Notes: generated from the sequence alone by a model not told the origin. DNA of 64,000 nucleotides from Prorocentrum cordatum (GCA_963575745.1 CAUYUJ010020726.1:678969-742968), one strand, 5' to 3'. Positions 19,523-31,213 are shown, counted from the first letter of the stretch. Numbers and translations: made by a program.

Positions 19523-21090
19523 GGCCTCCAGTCTGTCATGACCTATCTTTATTTTCTTTTCGGCGTGCTTGTAGGGAATGCCTCCGCATGGTGATCTAAA
19601 GATGTGCGCTCTTGTTCGGCTCCGCGTCGGAGCCCCTGCAGCCTGTCGTGGCTCGCGCTCGCGCGGGCATCACCCGATGGACCTTTTCGGCGAGAGTGTG
19701 GCGGGAGCGAGCCTGCTCCGCAATTTGACGAACGACCAGGGCAGAGGCCTCGGTTCGTGTGCACTCCTTTATCGACAGAGCGACCAGGACAGAGGCCCCG
19801 GTTGCGTGCAGCCCTGCGGGGTTAAACGGCCCACCCCCCGTCTCTAGCCAGCGGCAGAGATGCGACGAGGGATGGGTTGCGCTTTTTGGGGCCCCCTTGG
19901 CTGTCAATCGAGGGGGCCCCCGGGTAAAGGATAGGGGTGAGCCCCTGGACAGAGCAGGCGACCTGCTCACAGAGCGTTTTTCCTCAGGGGGGCCTGTTTT
20001 GGCCCCCGGGGGATCTTCGGCCTTGCAGCCAGGGTGACAAAAAGGTCCTCTCCGATGGGCCCCCCTGGAGGGTTTTTCGCTTGACCGTCGGACTCTCTCT
20101 CTTTCTTTTCTCTCCCTCAGTGGCGTGCGATACGATCCTCCTCCTCTTCCTCCTCCTCATCATCATCATTGTCTTAGTCCTCGTTCTCCTCATCATCGTC
20201 CTCCTTCTCCTCGTCTTGCACCGCGTGCCTCCTCCCTCCTCCTCCTCCTCCTCCTCCTCCTCCTCCTCGTTCTCCTCCTCCTTTTCGCCCCCACCCCACG
20301 CGGGCCCGGAGATGGCCCCAACACGCCGTCCAGGCCAGCCTCATTCGCTGTTTGACTATGCGTGTCTCTTCCTCTCTCCCCCCGTCAGCTCTCATGGGCA
20401 TCGTTTCTGGATGGGCTGGTAGGGATACTTTCTGGCACGCAGGCGCACGATGTGAGTCGGACTCCGGGCAAGCAGGGGCAGGGCTTGTGGGGATATTTTT
20501 ACGTCGCAGTCCAACCGCGCGCCGTCGGGAAAGTCGTGTGAAGAGCGCAGGCCGGTCTGCCACAGCCGGCACGCACGAAAAGCGCCACGACGGTGGCGAG
20601 AATTACGCGGCGGGGGCGAGAAAAAAACGTTGCCTACTGGGGCCCTCTTGGTGTGCTCTTGGAGGCCTCTTCGAGCATCTCGGACGCCGCTTCGGCTGTG
20701 AGGAGGCCGTCTTTGGCGTCTTGGACCGATTGTTCGATGATGGGGGGCCTTTTTGGACCGTCTTGGAGGCATCTTGGGCTGTCTTGGGGCCTTCGTGGGC
20801 CCCGGGACCCTCTGGGGGGTGGGTCTTTTGACCCAGGAACCCTCCCCTTGGGAACACCCCCAGCCCCCCCCCCCCTTGGGATACCCTCCAGGACCCCCCC
20901 CCCCAGCACCCAACCCCCCAGGACCCCTCCCACGGGACCCCCTCCCACCGCCCTTACTCTGGGGGGGAAGGGGTAGAAGGGAAAGGGCTTCCGACTCAAC
21001 TACGACGATGCTCAGTTGCGATGTGGTTGCGCTCTGGTTGGCTCGCTTGAGGAGGAGGGCCCAGTGAAAGGGGGGTTAGCGCGGATAGCC
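19523..21090. other. Intergenic: microsatellite and G/C-run repeats
   Basis: CTC/CAT-rich microsatellite at about 20135-20285. Degenerate TCTTGG..CC repeats at 20640-20820 and C-run-rich sequence (ACCCCCCCC units) at 20825-20960. No gene is supported. Confidence 0.5.
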
Positions 21091-21104
21091 CAGGGAGGGG
21101 GTCA

Positions 21105-21113
21105 AGCGTGACG

Positions 21114-21160
<47 letters not shown>

Positions 21161-21190
21161 AAGGACAAGGACGACGACGACGACGCCGAG
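21105..21190. repeat. (GAC)n microsatellite
   Basis: Near-perfect GAC/ACG trinucleotide run; open in all frames as an artefact. Confidence 0.9.
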
Positions 21191-21359
21191 TCAAACAGAA
21201 CATCGTCTTCCACACGCCGACAGTGTCCGACAGGGCCGACGGCTCTGCCGGAGTTCAAGAGGCAGATCTGTGCATTCGTCCGCGGCTCCAGGAGGCACTG
21301 TGTGGGCGATCGGGGGCCCCAAATTGAGTGCGCGTGGGAAAAAAAACACACTCTGGGAA

Positions 21360-21369
21360 AGCACGCACG

Positions 21370-21415
<46 letters not shown>

Positions 21416-21467
21416 CACACACACACAATGTGGGAAAAAAAAAAAACACAAACACACACACACACAC

Positions 21468-21525
<58 letters not shown>
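21360..21525. repeat. (CA)n followed by (TG)n, potential long hairpin
   Basis: About 100 bp of CA-type dinucleotides with short A-runs switches abruptly, near 21470, to about 55 bp of pure TG. The two halves are complementary and can form a stem of more than 20 bp. Confidence 0.85.
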
Positions 21526-21526
<1 letters not shown>

Positions 21527-21529
21527 GCG

Positions 21530-22800
21530 TATTGTGTTCCCACGGTGTGTTTGTTTCCCCACAGTGTGTGTGTTTTTCCTACAGACTGGGCCCAAACCAA
21601 GGTCATGGCTCATGGCATGCTGTGCTTGCCTGGCGCAGTAGCCAACTGCACGATTTTTGATTGCTGGGTAGAGGGCGTCTCCACGACCGCCGGGCACTCG
21701 CGCGGAGCCCTCTGAGCGCTCAGTGAGAGGCTCCACCCGAAGGCGGTCGGGGTCGTGGTCGGGACTCACCCCCAGAGGCGACGCATTGTCACGACATGCC
21801 CACGTCCGTGTCGCGGCTGGGTCTGAAGGACCGTGGGCCAGTGTTTTCGCTTGGGTCAAAGTATCATGTGGCGAAAAGACTGGCCAATAGCTTGAGTCCG
21901 GGAGTAGCTCGGGCGATGTCCCTACAAGGGTCGCAGGCATACGATCTGTGGCATCAACTGCACATGTTTCTCGGCCCTGCCGATCCCTTCGATCCCTGCG
22001 CTGGCTATGTAGAGTTTCAGTTGGCAGGGTCCACAGCCCCTTGATCAGAGTGACGGTCGGAGGCTGCACGGTCTTACGGTGTTCCCTGGCGCGCAGTGGA
22101 ACTGAGACCCCGCGGCGCGGACTAGCCCTCGAGTTCTCGTTTCCGGAATGCGTGAAGCTGTTTGGTGTGGACCTCGTGTCTCTGGTGCCCACGGGAGTGC
22201 GCCTCTCGCGCCATGCTTCGTGCGGAAGATGACTTTTCTGGTCTCGACTCAATTCGTGTAGTGGTCGGCCCGGCAGCGACATCTGCTGCCGCGCCAGAGA
22301 CCCGCGCAGTTCTGGCTGCCCGCCCTGCCGCGGACCCCCAGACACATTCTCTCCGACTGCTCGCCCTGCCGCGGACCACCCAGCCACTCGAGCGCAGGGC
22401 ATGCCGAGCATCTCAAGGCTCCTGCATGCTCGACCCCTCCGAGCTTGGGAACGTGTCCAGGTCGCTGCACCCCCAGTCCCAAAGCGTTTTGAAGCTTGTG
22501 CCCATCCCCACCCTCCTCCTACCCTCCCTGCCTGCACCGTCTTCATCCTTCCGGCTCCCCGTTTCCTCCCTCCCTCCCTCCTTGCCCGTGCCCTCTCTTT
22601 CCCACTCATCCGTTCCTCCCTGCTCTCCCCGTCCCACGTCCCCCCTCCCCTTCCCATCTTCTTCCCCCGAGACGCTCGCCACCGCTGGCGAGGATCGGGC
22701 TGTCTGATTGCACTGCGGAAGCCTTTTCTCCTCTGCTCCCTGGGCCTTGCTCATTCGATTTCACGCCCCCCTTGGTGGAGTGGCGGATTCCCAGCTCGAC
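21530..22800. other. Intergenic, no gene recognised
   Basis: Open frames are short and contradictory. Short repeats such as CGCCCTGCCGCGGAC (twice at 22320-22377) and pyrimidine-rich sequence at 22500-22670 are present. No domain seen. Confidence 0.4.
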
Positions 22801-22809
22801 AGGCTGGTG

Positions 22810-22954
22810 TTAAGTCGGGCCTGTCCCTCTACAGGAGGAGTATTCAGAAATAGTCAAAAAATAGTCAGGGGATTTTTTTTTAGTATAGGCATGTGTTGAG
22901 CATTTTAGATGCTTCGCCCAAAATCCCCCTGTATGGGGGACAGGCCAGACTTAA
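22810..22954. mobile_element. Family B MITE, copy 1 (8-bp TSD)
   Basis: A 145-bp element starting TTAAGTCGGGCCTGTCCCTC and ending in the complement (GGGGGACAGGCCAGACTTAA). Exact 8-bp duplication GGCTGGTG at 22802-22809 and 22955-22962. A/T-rich centre, non-coding. Confidence 0.85.
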
Positions 22955-23199
22955 GGCTGGTGGCGCAGTTCAGGCGTGTGGACGCCGAGGCTGGTGCGCT
23001 GCCCCCGCGAGCGGAGTCCGAGTATGGCTCTGATGAGAGCCCTGGACGGCACAGGGTGCCGATCGGTCCGATCGGCCATTCCCCGGCCCTGCTTCAATCT
23101 GTCCTCCTCATCCGCGGCCTCCGGTCGGCGCCACCCCAGCATTTTTCTACTGTGTGTGCGTCGCGCCCACCCGGGAGCGACGCGCGCGCCGAGAGATCG

Positions 23200-23350
23200 A
23201 GTATAGTATGTGCGCCGTGGCGGGCGCTTGCTGGCCACACCGCTCGGGAAGCGATACACTACAAGATGGGTGCACTGTATGTTCGGGTCGGCCGCGCGCC
23301 TCCAAGGACGACATATAGCATTAGTATGTCTCTGTGCGCCCCATGCGGCG
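23200..23350. repeat. Dispersed repeat family S, copy 1
   Basis: Shares CTGGCCACACCGCTCGGGAA, ATGTTCGGGTCGG and GCGCGCCTCCAAGGA in the same order with 38512-38648. Confidence 0.75.
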
Positions 23351-23716
23351 CAAGAGTGCCAGCCCCCTACGAGGACGGGGCTGGAGTGCTTGAGAGCGCT
23401 CGAGAAAGTTCGAGCGCCTGGCCACACCAAGCTGGCCAGGGAGACGCCTGTCCTCCGAGCAGCTGCGTGGGGGGGGGGGGCAGCGCGGAGCGCATCGCCT
23501 GAAGAAAGCACCCTCCACCGCCTCCGCTCCGTCTTGGGCCCCATTGGGGACGTTTTGGGCCGTCTCGCGGCCATTTTGTCCAGTGGGCCGTTTTGGGCCG
23601 CCAGAAATTGCAATGGCGACGTTTTGGTCTTTGATGGCGAAATCGGCGGGAAGGAACGTCAATTGTCTGTTTTTCTTGGGTCCCGCCTCCCGGCACGCCC
23701 TTTCTCGGAGCGACCG

Positions 23717-23943
23717 AGACTCTGGACGCCCGAGATGGGTACGGAAAGAATGGGTACAATGCCCAACAGCAGTTCCTGTTCATTTGGAACAGGACTCGCT
23801 GTCCATGCCGCCGCGGCCTGTGTACATTTGAGACAGAAGGCCGCCTGCCCAACAGCGGCCGCTGTTGGTTTGGGACAACATTTCTTGTTGGGCATCGTAC
23901 CCATTTTTTCGGTACCCATGTCGGGCGTCCAAAGAGACTCGGG
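23717..23943. mobile_element. MITE with inverted repeats of 45-56 bp
   Basis: Left arm from CCGAGACTCTGGACGCCCGA through GGGTACGGAAAGAATGGG to GCCCAACA. The right arm is its near-perfect complement, ending GGGCGTCCAAAGAGACTCGG. The interior includes the palindrome AACAGCGGCCGCTGTT. A shorter relative lies at 49765-49927. Confidence 0.85.
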
Positions 23944-24092
23944 GCCCGCCCGGCCAGAGACGCCCCCGCCGCCCGAGGCTCGGGACCCGCCAGACCCGAC
24001 CGGACCGCCCGGCTCGGGGCCTGCTCCGCTCGTTTGGCGCCCGCGTAGTGGGGGGGTCATAAAGGGGGGCTTGGCGAGGGCGGTTCGAAAAG

Positions 24093-24281
24093 GTACTCCA
24101 GATTTCGTAATAGAGGGAGGGGGGTCTCATTTCGGGGGGGGTCTCTTCCAGGCTATCTTGGAGGGCCTGGGGGGTCTGGGGACGATGTTTTGGAGGGTTC
24201 TCCAACGGGGGAGGTCTGAAATGGCTTGTCCTGGAGGGTCCAGACCCCCTCCCTCTTATTACGAAATCTGGAGTACCTAAA
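24093..24281. mobile_element. MITE with about 33-bp inverted repeats
   Basis: Left end AGGTACTCCAGATTTCGTAA then a G-rich run; right end is the complement TTACGAAATCTGGAGTACCT. The interior is G-rich with repeated GGGTCT units. No clear target duplication. Confidence 0.75.
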
Positions 24282-24434
24282 CGAGCCCCCTGGGGCTCTG
24301 GAGGGGCCCGAGAGGGGCACGAACGGGGACCTCTTCCGATCCCCCCGTTTTTATGACCCCCACATGAAGTCCCGCCCGAGTTCGACCCGACCTCCCAGCG
24401 TCGGGGGCCCCCATCGGCCACGCGCAGAGGGGGG

Positions 24435-24492
24435 GTGCGGAGGAGGAGGAGGAGGAGGAGGAGGAGGAGGAGGAGGAGGAGGAGGAGGAGGC
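24435..24492. repeat. (GGA)n microsatellite
   Basis: Pure GGA run. Just downstream (about 24516-24565) a hairpin repeats CTCAGAAGGCGC and its complement GCGCCTTCTGAG around GATGTGG. Confidence 0.9.
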
Positions 24493-24935
24493 TGCTCGGA
24501 AGCACCCCTTCCTCTCAGAAGGCGCGGGCCGCACATCCACAGATGTGGGGCCGGCGCCTTCTGAGAAGCAGCTGCCTTCCATGGAGCATTCCTCCCTCCC
24601 CCAAATCTCCTTGCGCGCGCCGCCAAATGGGGGCCCCCCGCCGGCGTGGTGACCACACACCGCGTGGCCAGAGGTTCTGAAGCCTCGGAGTCTCTGAGGC
24701 CTTTCCCCGAGGTCTTGAGGCTCCTTCTAGAGGTTCTGAGTCAGACTGGGGGCTTCCCCAGAGGCTCCGAGGCGTGTCCCAGAAGCCCAGTTCCCCGAGA
24801 CGATTGCGACGCCCATGTAGCCTTTGAGCTGGCAGTGTAAGCCTGCATCGGAACAAAGCCTTCTTAGGCGGAAGGTATTGGCAAGGGGCCATCGGACCCC
24901 ATGTTCGCAGAATCCGCCCATGAAGAGAGATGATC

Positions 24936-25055
24936 CGCCACCTCCTCCTCCTCCCCCTCCTCCTCCTCCTCCTCCTCCTCCTCCGCCTCCTCCTCCTCCT
25001 CCTCCTCCTCGTCCTCCTCCTCCTCCTCCTCCTCCTCCTCCTCCTCCTCCGCCTG
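24936..25055. repeat. (CTC)n microsatellite
   Basis: CTC trinucleotide run with rare GTC/GCC interruptions. Confidence 0.9.
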
Positions 25056-25329
25056 CTGTCCCGCCCATGTACGCCGCTCCCCCTTTTCCGATGGCACACA
25101 ACACGATTGATGCTTGTTGGGAGTTCCAGGTCCGCGGATAGACAACAGCCCGGCGAGAGGGGAAGGGATGGACGGGAGGAGAGGATGTCCAGACACGGCG
25201 CGAGAGAATCTAGCTTGTCATTCTTCAGTTTGCTCTCTCCTACATCGTCTCTCCCACAGTGGCCCCAGGAGGTCGCAGAAGTCCCAGGATTCTCTCGCAG
25301 GCTGCACAATCCCAGAACGGTGAAAAGGC

Positions 25330-25612
25330 CTGGATCCTCCTCTTCGTCTTCCTTATCAAACTCTGTTCCCTCTCTCTCCCTCCCTCCTCCTCGTTCCTCC
25401 TCGATCCTCCTCCTCATCCTTCTCCTCATCCTCCTCCTCATCCTCTCCGTAACTTCTCCCTCCCCCCACCCTCCAGCTCGTCCTGCTCCTTCTTGTCCCC
25501 CTGCGTGCCCTTTCCCGCCCCTCCTCCTCCTCGTTCCTCGTCTTCCTCTTCCTCCTCCCCCTCCTCCTCCTCCTCCTCCTCCTCCTCCTCCTCCTCCTCC
25601 TCCTCCTCCCTG
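25330..25612. repeat. CTC-rich microsatellite
   Basis: Interrupted CTC/CAT pyrimidine-rich sequence ending in a pure CTC run at 25557-25608, directly 5' of LINE RNase H coding sequence. Confidence 0.85.
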
Positions 25613-26150
25613 AGAGCTGAACAATATGCTATCATCATGACACTCAAGAATGGCATACTCCCGCTCCATACCCGCGCCGACTGCATGATGACGATCGTTT
25701 GGATCAACAATGGCAAGCTGTGGTGCCTTCACCCTCGACGTGCTCATGTGGATCTTTGGCGGTTAGTCTGGCATGCATTGGAAGATCACGGAGGAATGAG
25801 CGGCATGCTCACTATCGAATATGTGAAAAGTCATCAGACGCAGGAGGATAGCAGGCACCACCACGGCACTAAGGGCAATGATTATGCCGACGTAGCCGCC
25901 AAGAAAGGATTGGCCAATCATGATATTCCACCTGCCGCTCGAGCCCGACACCGAGACCTTTTGCAGCGAGTGCGACAGCTTGCGGCGTGGATCGGCAATA
26001 CACAGGAGCTGGTGAAGGCACGTCCTGACAGGGAGCCGACGATCACTCGCCAGGCTCGGCGGCAACAGCGACAGCGACGAGGTCGAGTACGGCGAGAGCG
26101 GTGCCCTCCTGAGCCGCTCCTTCGCCACCAGCAGCGTCACGCTCCATAGC
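25613..26150 (+). pseudogene. LINE RNase H domain fragment
   Basis: The C-terminal part of a retrotransposon RNase H in one open frame. It reads AEQYAIIMTLKNGILPL (Glu block), CMMTIVWINNGKLW, VDLWRLVWHALEDHGG, IEYVKSHQT (the KxH element), and KGNDYADVAAKKGLA (the terminal Asp block), then a basic tail rich in Arg/Gln to TAG 26147-26149. The first catalytic Asp and everything upstream, including reverse transcriptase, are replaced by the CTC tract. This is the best preserved RNase H in the window. Confidence 0.75.
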
Positions 26151-27200
26151 TCGCGCTGTGTGGCTGGAAATGTGCCACTCGCCCGCGCTTCGCGCGATCC
26201 GTCGCAGGCAGGAAGCGCATGATGGCGCAAGTGTGCCTGGTCGATCTCCCTCAGCCTAGTAGCGTGGACCCTAGAGCCTTGCCAGCCCCCTTGGGGCCTG
26301 AAGCCGACCAGCACCTGAGGAAGAAACGCCCCAGAGAGCCTCCTCAAGAGGAGGGAGCGTGCCCGCGGTGGGAGGCCCTGCAGGCCCCCGTGGTCCCCGA
26401 GGAGCTTTCTCCTCCTCCTCTCTCGGGCCTTCAGGACCCTCCTCCTCCGCCTCCTCCTCCTCCCTGCAAGGTTGCCCAGGCGCCCAGGGGCAAGGTCAGG
26501 CCGATTGGGGAGTTGGCGGAGCCTTTCGTGAGGCGGACCAAACCTCGGGTTAGGTTCGAGCCACGTCCGCAGGGAGTGGTGCGTGAGGCCGCGTCCGCTC
26601 TTGGAGGCTCGAGGAAGTGCCTCCGTCTCGCTACCCCGAGTTGGGCCACGGCGGTCCCTCCCAGCATGGTGCTCCCGCCCGACGGGTTCGTGCCGCCCGA
26701 GGCGCCAGGGGCCACATCTTGCACATGGCGGGGGAGATCATAGGTTGCACGAAGCGCGGCTCGTTCTCTGAGAAAGCTGCCCGTTCCCAGTTGTTTGGTG
26801 GGCACCCCCCAGCGGAGGTGGCGCAGAGATAACTTTGCTTCGGGCCGTCACCCCAGTGACGGCCGAAAACACCCCATCCCCATGCCCCGTAGGCTTCTGG
26901 TTTCAGACCCTGCGGTACAGCGGCTGGGATTGCATCGGAATTTATCACAGGTTCACAGTCAATTCGTTCGGTTTCATCTGCTTTGAGGGGCTGGTGTTCG
27001 ATCGTCCCTCCTGGCCTTCTTGTCTTGCCTGGTCAACGGTTCCCTGTCCAGATGTGATGGAGCGGCTCGCTGTAGTGATGCTTCGGCTGGGCTCTTGCGG
27101 GCTGCCCCATCTTCTTTTATGTGTTTGATGTCGCCTCTCTTCTGTTCCCACTGCATTTTTCATCCCCCCGAATTTGACCTCGGCGCGTCTCTCCATGTGC
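26151..27200 (+). other. Unassigned; open frame 26219-26743 of low complexity
   Basis: A 174-codon frame starts MMAQVCLVDLPQPSSVDPRA and is Pro/Arg-rich with a CTC-derived proline run. It may be LINE 3' sequence or chance. No domain recognised; the remainder shows nothing. Confidence 0.25.
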
Positions 27201-27204
27201 TCGC

Positions 27205-27450
27205 TGCTCCTCCTCCTCCTCCTCCTCCTCCTCCTCCTCCTCCTCCTCCTCCTCCTCCTCCTCCGATTCCAGTGGACGCCCCCCCTCCCCCCCCCCCCCA
27301 GACGGCCCGCCAGCCCCTACTCCCGCAAGCCGCGCGGTGAGAGAGGCGAAGGCAGACATTTGGATGCTCCTCCCTCCTCCCTCCTCCTCCTCCTCCTCCT
27401 CCTCCTCCTTCTCCTTCTTCTCCTTTTCCCCTCCTCGTCCTCCTCCTCTT
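27205..27450. repeat. Two CTC microsatellites
   Basis: Pure CTC run at about 27208-27263 and a second CTC/TTC run at about 27365-27450, separated by unique GC-rich sequence. Confidence 0.85.
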
Positions 27451-27572
27451 TTTTTTGCACTCGTCTCCCCCTCCCCCCCCCCAGGAGGAGGGGCCCACTG
27501 GAGGGGCAAGACGCGCAGAGTGACCTGCGTCGGGATGGCGCGACGTGACGAGCACGTGCACCACCTGGTTTC

Positions 27573-27726
27573 ACCAGTCTCGAACTTATCCCTATCCCTA
27601 AGATTGACACGCCAAGAGGCGATGACAATCTTAGGGGTGCGCCCTGAAAAACTAAGGGGATCCCTAAGATTAGCATCGCGATGAGGCGATGCCCAGCCTA
27701 AGAATAGGGATATGCTCCAGGCTGGT
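27573..27726. mobile_element. Family F MITE, copy 1
   Basis: Ends ACCAG(C/T)CTCGAAC and CTCCAGGCTGGT are inverted. Inside are ATCCCTATCCCTAAGATTG, ACACGCCAAGAGGCGATG and AATAGGGATATG. Four copies in the window, one inverted (33659-33810). Confidence 0.75.
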
Positions 27727-27844
27727 AGTGGTTCGTCGTGCTGGAACCAGCTGCGAAAACACACGCACGAGAGAGCGCAGTGCGGATGGGGCCGAGGCTC
27801 CGCCGCGCGCACCGCCTCGGGACGGCCTCCCCGCCGATGTGCGC

Positions 27845-28135
27845 GCCGGTCCGTCGGTCAGTCAGCCAGTCAGTCAGCCAGCCAATCAGTCAGCCAGCCA
27901 GTCAGTCAGCCAGCCCCCTCCTCCTCCTCCTCCTCCTCCTCCTCCTTCTCCTCCTTTTCCTCCTCGTCCTCCTCCTCCTCCTCCTCCTCCTCCGCCTCCT
28001 CCTCCTTTTCCTGCTCCTCCTCCCTCTCCCCTCCTCCTCCTCCTCCTCCTCCTCCTCCTCCTCCTCCTCCTCCTCCTCCTCCTCTCCTCCTTCCTCCTCC
28101 TCCTCCTCCTCCTCCTCCTCCTCCCCCTCCTTCCC
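27845..28135. repeat. CAGTCAGC tandem run and CTC microsatellites
   Basis: 27850-27912 is a degenerate tandem of CAGCCAGTCAGT-type 4-8-bp units. 27913-28130 is CTC-rich microsatellite in three blocks. Confidence 0.85.
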
Positions 28136-28344
28136 CCAGGCTTCTCGCCTGCGCCCGCTCGGCTCCTGAGCCCCGCTTGGCCGCCGAACGGGCATGCAGA
28201 CGGGCTCCATGCCGAACTGGCAGTGGGAGTTCGGGCCCCGTCGGCGGCCGCGTGTGCCCGAGCGCCCCAATTCTGTTCCGCGGCCGAGGGGGGCGAGGGC
28301 AGAGCGTGCCGGTGGCAGCAGCCTGCGCGCGGGGCCCCTCGGAA

Positions 28345-28620
28345 GGTTTTAGGGTGGTTCCAGGAAGGTTTTCCCAAAAACCTCCCAAAAACCTTCCTGA
28401 GGAAGTTTTTTTTGGAAGGTTCTCCCAAACCTCCCAAAAACTTCCCAAAAACCTTCCAAAAACCTTCCAAAAACCTCCCAAACACCTCCCAAAAACTTCC
28501 CAAAAACCTCCCAATAACCTCCCAAAAACCTTCCAAAAACCTCCCGAAAACCTCCCAAAAACCTTCCTGAGGAGAGTTGTTTTCAAACAGACCTCCCAAA
28601 AACCTTCCGGAAACCTCCCT
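28345..28620. repeat. Minisatellite of about 11 bp (CCAAAAACCTT)
   Basis: Tandem copies of AAAAACCTTCC / AAAAACCTCCC over about 270 bp, with two short palindromes around CCTTCCTGAGGA. GC content drops sharply relative to neighbours. Confidence 0.9.
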
Positions 28621-28734
28621 GGGCGGAGGTCAAGGTCCTGCTCTCCCCCGACGACGGCGGGGACGCGCCCAGCCCCTGCCGGCCACAGCCCCAGGCGCCT
28701 CCCGCGCGCCCGATCTCTCGGCTCGGGCTGCGAC

Positions 28735-28772
28735 GGCGCCGACGTCGCCAGCGACGACAACGACGACGCCGA

Positions 28773-28851
<79 letters not shown>

Positions 28852-28930
28852 CACGCCGACGGCGTCGACGTCGACAACGACGATGACGCCGACGGTTGCG
28901 CCGACGCCGTCGACAACGGCGGCTACCACC
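28735..28930. repeat. (GAC)n microsatellite
   Basis: Pure GAC run at about 28774-28850, flanked by degenerate GAC/GCC copies. It encodes artefactual poly-Asp/Thr. Confidence 0.9.
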
Positions 28931-28974
28931 GTCTGCACTTCCTCGTGCCCCCCTGTCCCTCTGCCCTTGCGCTC

Positions 28975-29080
28975 TCGTCCTCCTTCTCCTCCTCCTCCTC
29001 CTCCTCCTCCTCCTCCTCGTCCTCCTCCCCCTCCTCCTTCTCCTCCTCCTCCTCATCATCATCATCATCATCATCCTCTT
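28975..29080. repeat. CTC/ATC microsatellite
   Basis: CTC run grading into ATC repeats. Confidence 0.85.
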
Positions 29081-29569
29081 CATCAGCATCGTCCTCATTT
29101 CTACCCTCCTACTTATTTCCTTCTTCCTCCAAGTCCCCTCCGTCTTTGCCAATGACGCGCCCCCCCGGAATTTGGATGGTCTCGTCCTCTCCGGTCGGAG
29201 GGGGGGGAATGGCGCCCCCGATGGGAACAGGGTTTTTGCGAGGGATTTTCGTCATCGTCTCTCTCCTCGTTGTGTTATTCTCCCCAGCGTGGCGGCAGCT
29301 TCCCCCTTGCGGACATCTTTTCGCCGCCGTCGTGTCGTCGTATGCTTCTTCGTTGCGTGCGTCGTCCCTGCGTTGCGCCAGACATTTGCTCGTCGCCGTT
29401 ATCGTTCCCAACGTAGCCCCCCCCACCCAAGAAAACTACCCACCCCAAATATTAATCGCCCGCTACGCCGGCGGCAGCTAGTATTATGCAGGGGGGAGGC
29501 GGAAACAAGCATGTTTGTTCCTTCGAGGCTTTGCTCAAGAAGTTAGGGGCGTGCTTTCTTACGGAGTGT

Positions 29570-30190
29570 CGGAGGAAGAGGAGGAGGAGGAGGAGGAGGA
29601 GGAGGAGGAGGAGGAGGAGGAGGAGGACGGGGAGGAGGAAGAGGAGCATCCGAGGTCCCGCGGGGTGAGATCACGCGGGGTTTCGACAACGATCGCAAGG
29701 CGGTCCGCGGGCCCATTTCACTAGGGACATCCTCGCAACTCTGGGTCCCAGTGAGATGCGGCTCTTTATTTGTTCCGGTCCAGCTCGCGTAAGACATCCT
29801 CGGAACTCTGGCCTCCGAGATGCCCGCGTCGCTTAGGGCGCCCCCACAATTCGCGAAGGCATCTAGGGAGGGGGGAAAGGAAGAGAAGGAGGAGGAGGAG
29901 GAGGAGGAGGAGGAGGAGGAGCAGGCTCGTTTCGTGTGGACCATCCTCGGAGCTGGGCTCCGATATGCCCTGGCTCGAGGTCGTCAGGTTGTCTGACCCA
30001 TTTCGCGTGGGATACCCTCGGAACTCTGCCGAAGAGCATCCAGGGAGGGAAGTGGGAGGAGAAGGAGGAGAAGGAGGAGAAGGGGAAGCAGCAGGAGGAG
30101 GAGGAGGAGGAGGAGGAGGAGGAGGAGGAGGCGGGAGAGGAGGATGGGTGGGAGGCATGCTTCGCGTGAAACATCCTCGGAACTCTGAGC
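29570..30190. repeat. Degenerate 150-250-bp repeat with (GGA)n cores
   Basis: The block CATCCTCGGAACTCTG with TTCGCGT just upstream recurs at about 29727, 29797, 29942, 30008 and 30172. Three GGA runs (29574-29640, 29888-29922, 30050-30140) lie between copies. Looks like a diverged tandem array that includes its own microsatellite. Confidence 0.6.
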
Positions 30191-30194
30191 TCCA

Positions 30195-31050
30195 GGCTTC
30201 CGAGCCCATCCGCGACGCCACAGCCGACGGCGCCCTCGGCCCTGCGTTCAATTTTGGGCTGCAGGCGCGGCTGTGGCTGTAGGCCGTTCTTCCCGTTCTC
30301 GCTTCTCTTCCTCCTCCTCCTCCTCCTCCTCCTCCTCCTTTTCCTCCTCCCGCTTTCCCCTCTTCCTATAGGGCCGACCCTGGCGGCGACGGCGACAAAG
30401 GCGACGGAGCAATCGACGAAGGAGAGGACGACGAGAACCTCGGCTGGAGGCGTCGGCGGCTGCGCCGACCAAATGACGGCGGCGACACCGTCGACGCCAC
30501 GACGGCGATGACGTCGACAAGGGTGGCAATGGCAGCCCGGCGCCGCACGTGGCAGCATCCGCTTCCCCCCTAGAGGTGTTCGGGTCATACTTCTCCTCGC
30601 TCGCATCGGCTCCGGCCGTTGCCAAGGCCAGCGGCCAGGAGAAGGAGGAGCAATATGAAGAGGAGGATGGGGAAGGAGGCGAATACGAAATAAATCATGA
30701 GGACGACGCGAGACAAGGGGTCGACGACGTCGACGAGGAGATGGAGGAGCAAGACTGTGAGGGGCACGCGGACCATGACGATGAGGGTGGATCCCTCCTC
30801 CCTCCGCTCTCCCGTCCCCTTTGGCGCTCCTTCTGTCTCGTCCTCGACAGCCCTCCTCCTCTCTCCCTCCTTGCACTTCCAGCGCTCCCTGCCTATCGCC
30901 CTTCCTCTGCTTCCTCCGGAGACCGGGGGGGGGAAGGAGGAGACGCAGAGTGGCCGGGCAGAGCACCAGCAGCGGAGCCTCCACCAGCGGGTGTGCCAAT
31001 CGCGGGAGGCGCTTGGTGAGATGGGCGGCACGGTCCGTAGTTTTGGTTTA
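30195..31050. other. Low-complexity sequence, no gene supported
   Basis: CTC microsatellite at 30305-30360. Then an acidic low-complexity frame (30549-31019) rich in Glu/Asp from GAG/GAC trinucleotides. No domain. Confidence 0.35.
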
Positions 31051-31053
31051 TCG

Positions 31054-31209
31054 TTAAGTCGTGCCTTTCCCTCTACAGGGGGAAGATTCCCAAATAGCCA
31101 AAAAATAGCCAGGGGACTATTTGTTGAGCATTGCTGGTAATTTTTAGTGCAGTTTTAGTGTGTTTTTGTTCGTCGAAAGTCCCCCTGTAGGGGGACAGGC
31201 CCGACCTAA
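31054..31209. mobile_element. Family B MITE, copy 2
   Basis: Starts TTAAGTCGTGCCTTTCCCTC, ends GGGGGACAGGCCCGACCTAA. Flanks GTTTATCG and GCTTATCG match 7 of 8. Confidence 0.8.
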
Positions 31210-31213
31210 GCTT

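Noticed and set aside
27712-29481. 589-codon open frame
   Set aside because: It crosses CTC, CCAAAAACCTT and GAC repeats and a tandem CAGTCAGC run; no domain, so it is a repeat artefact.
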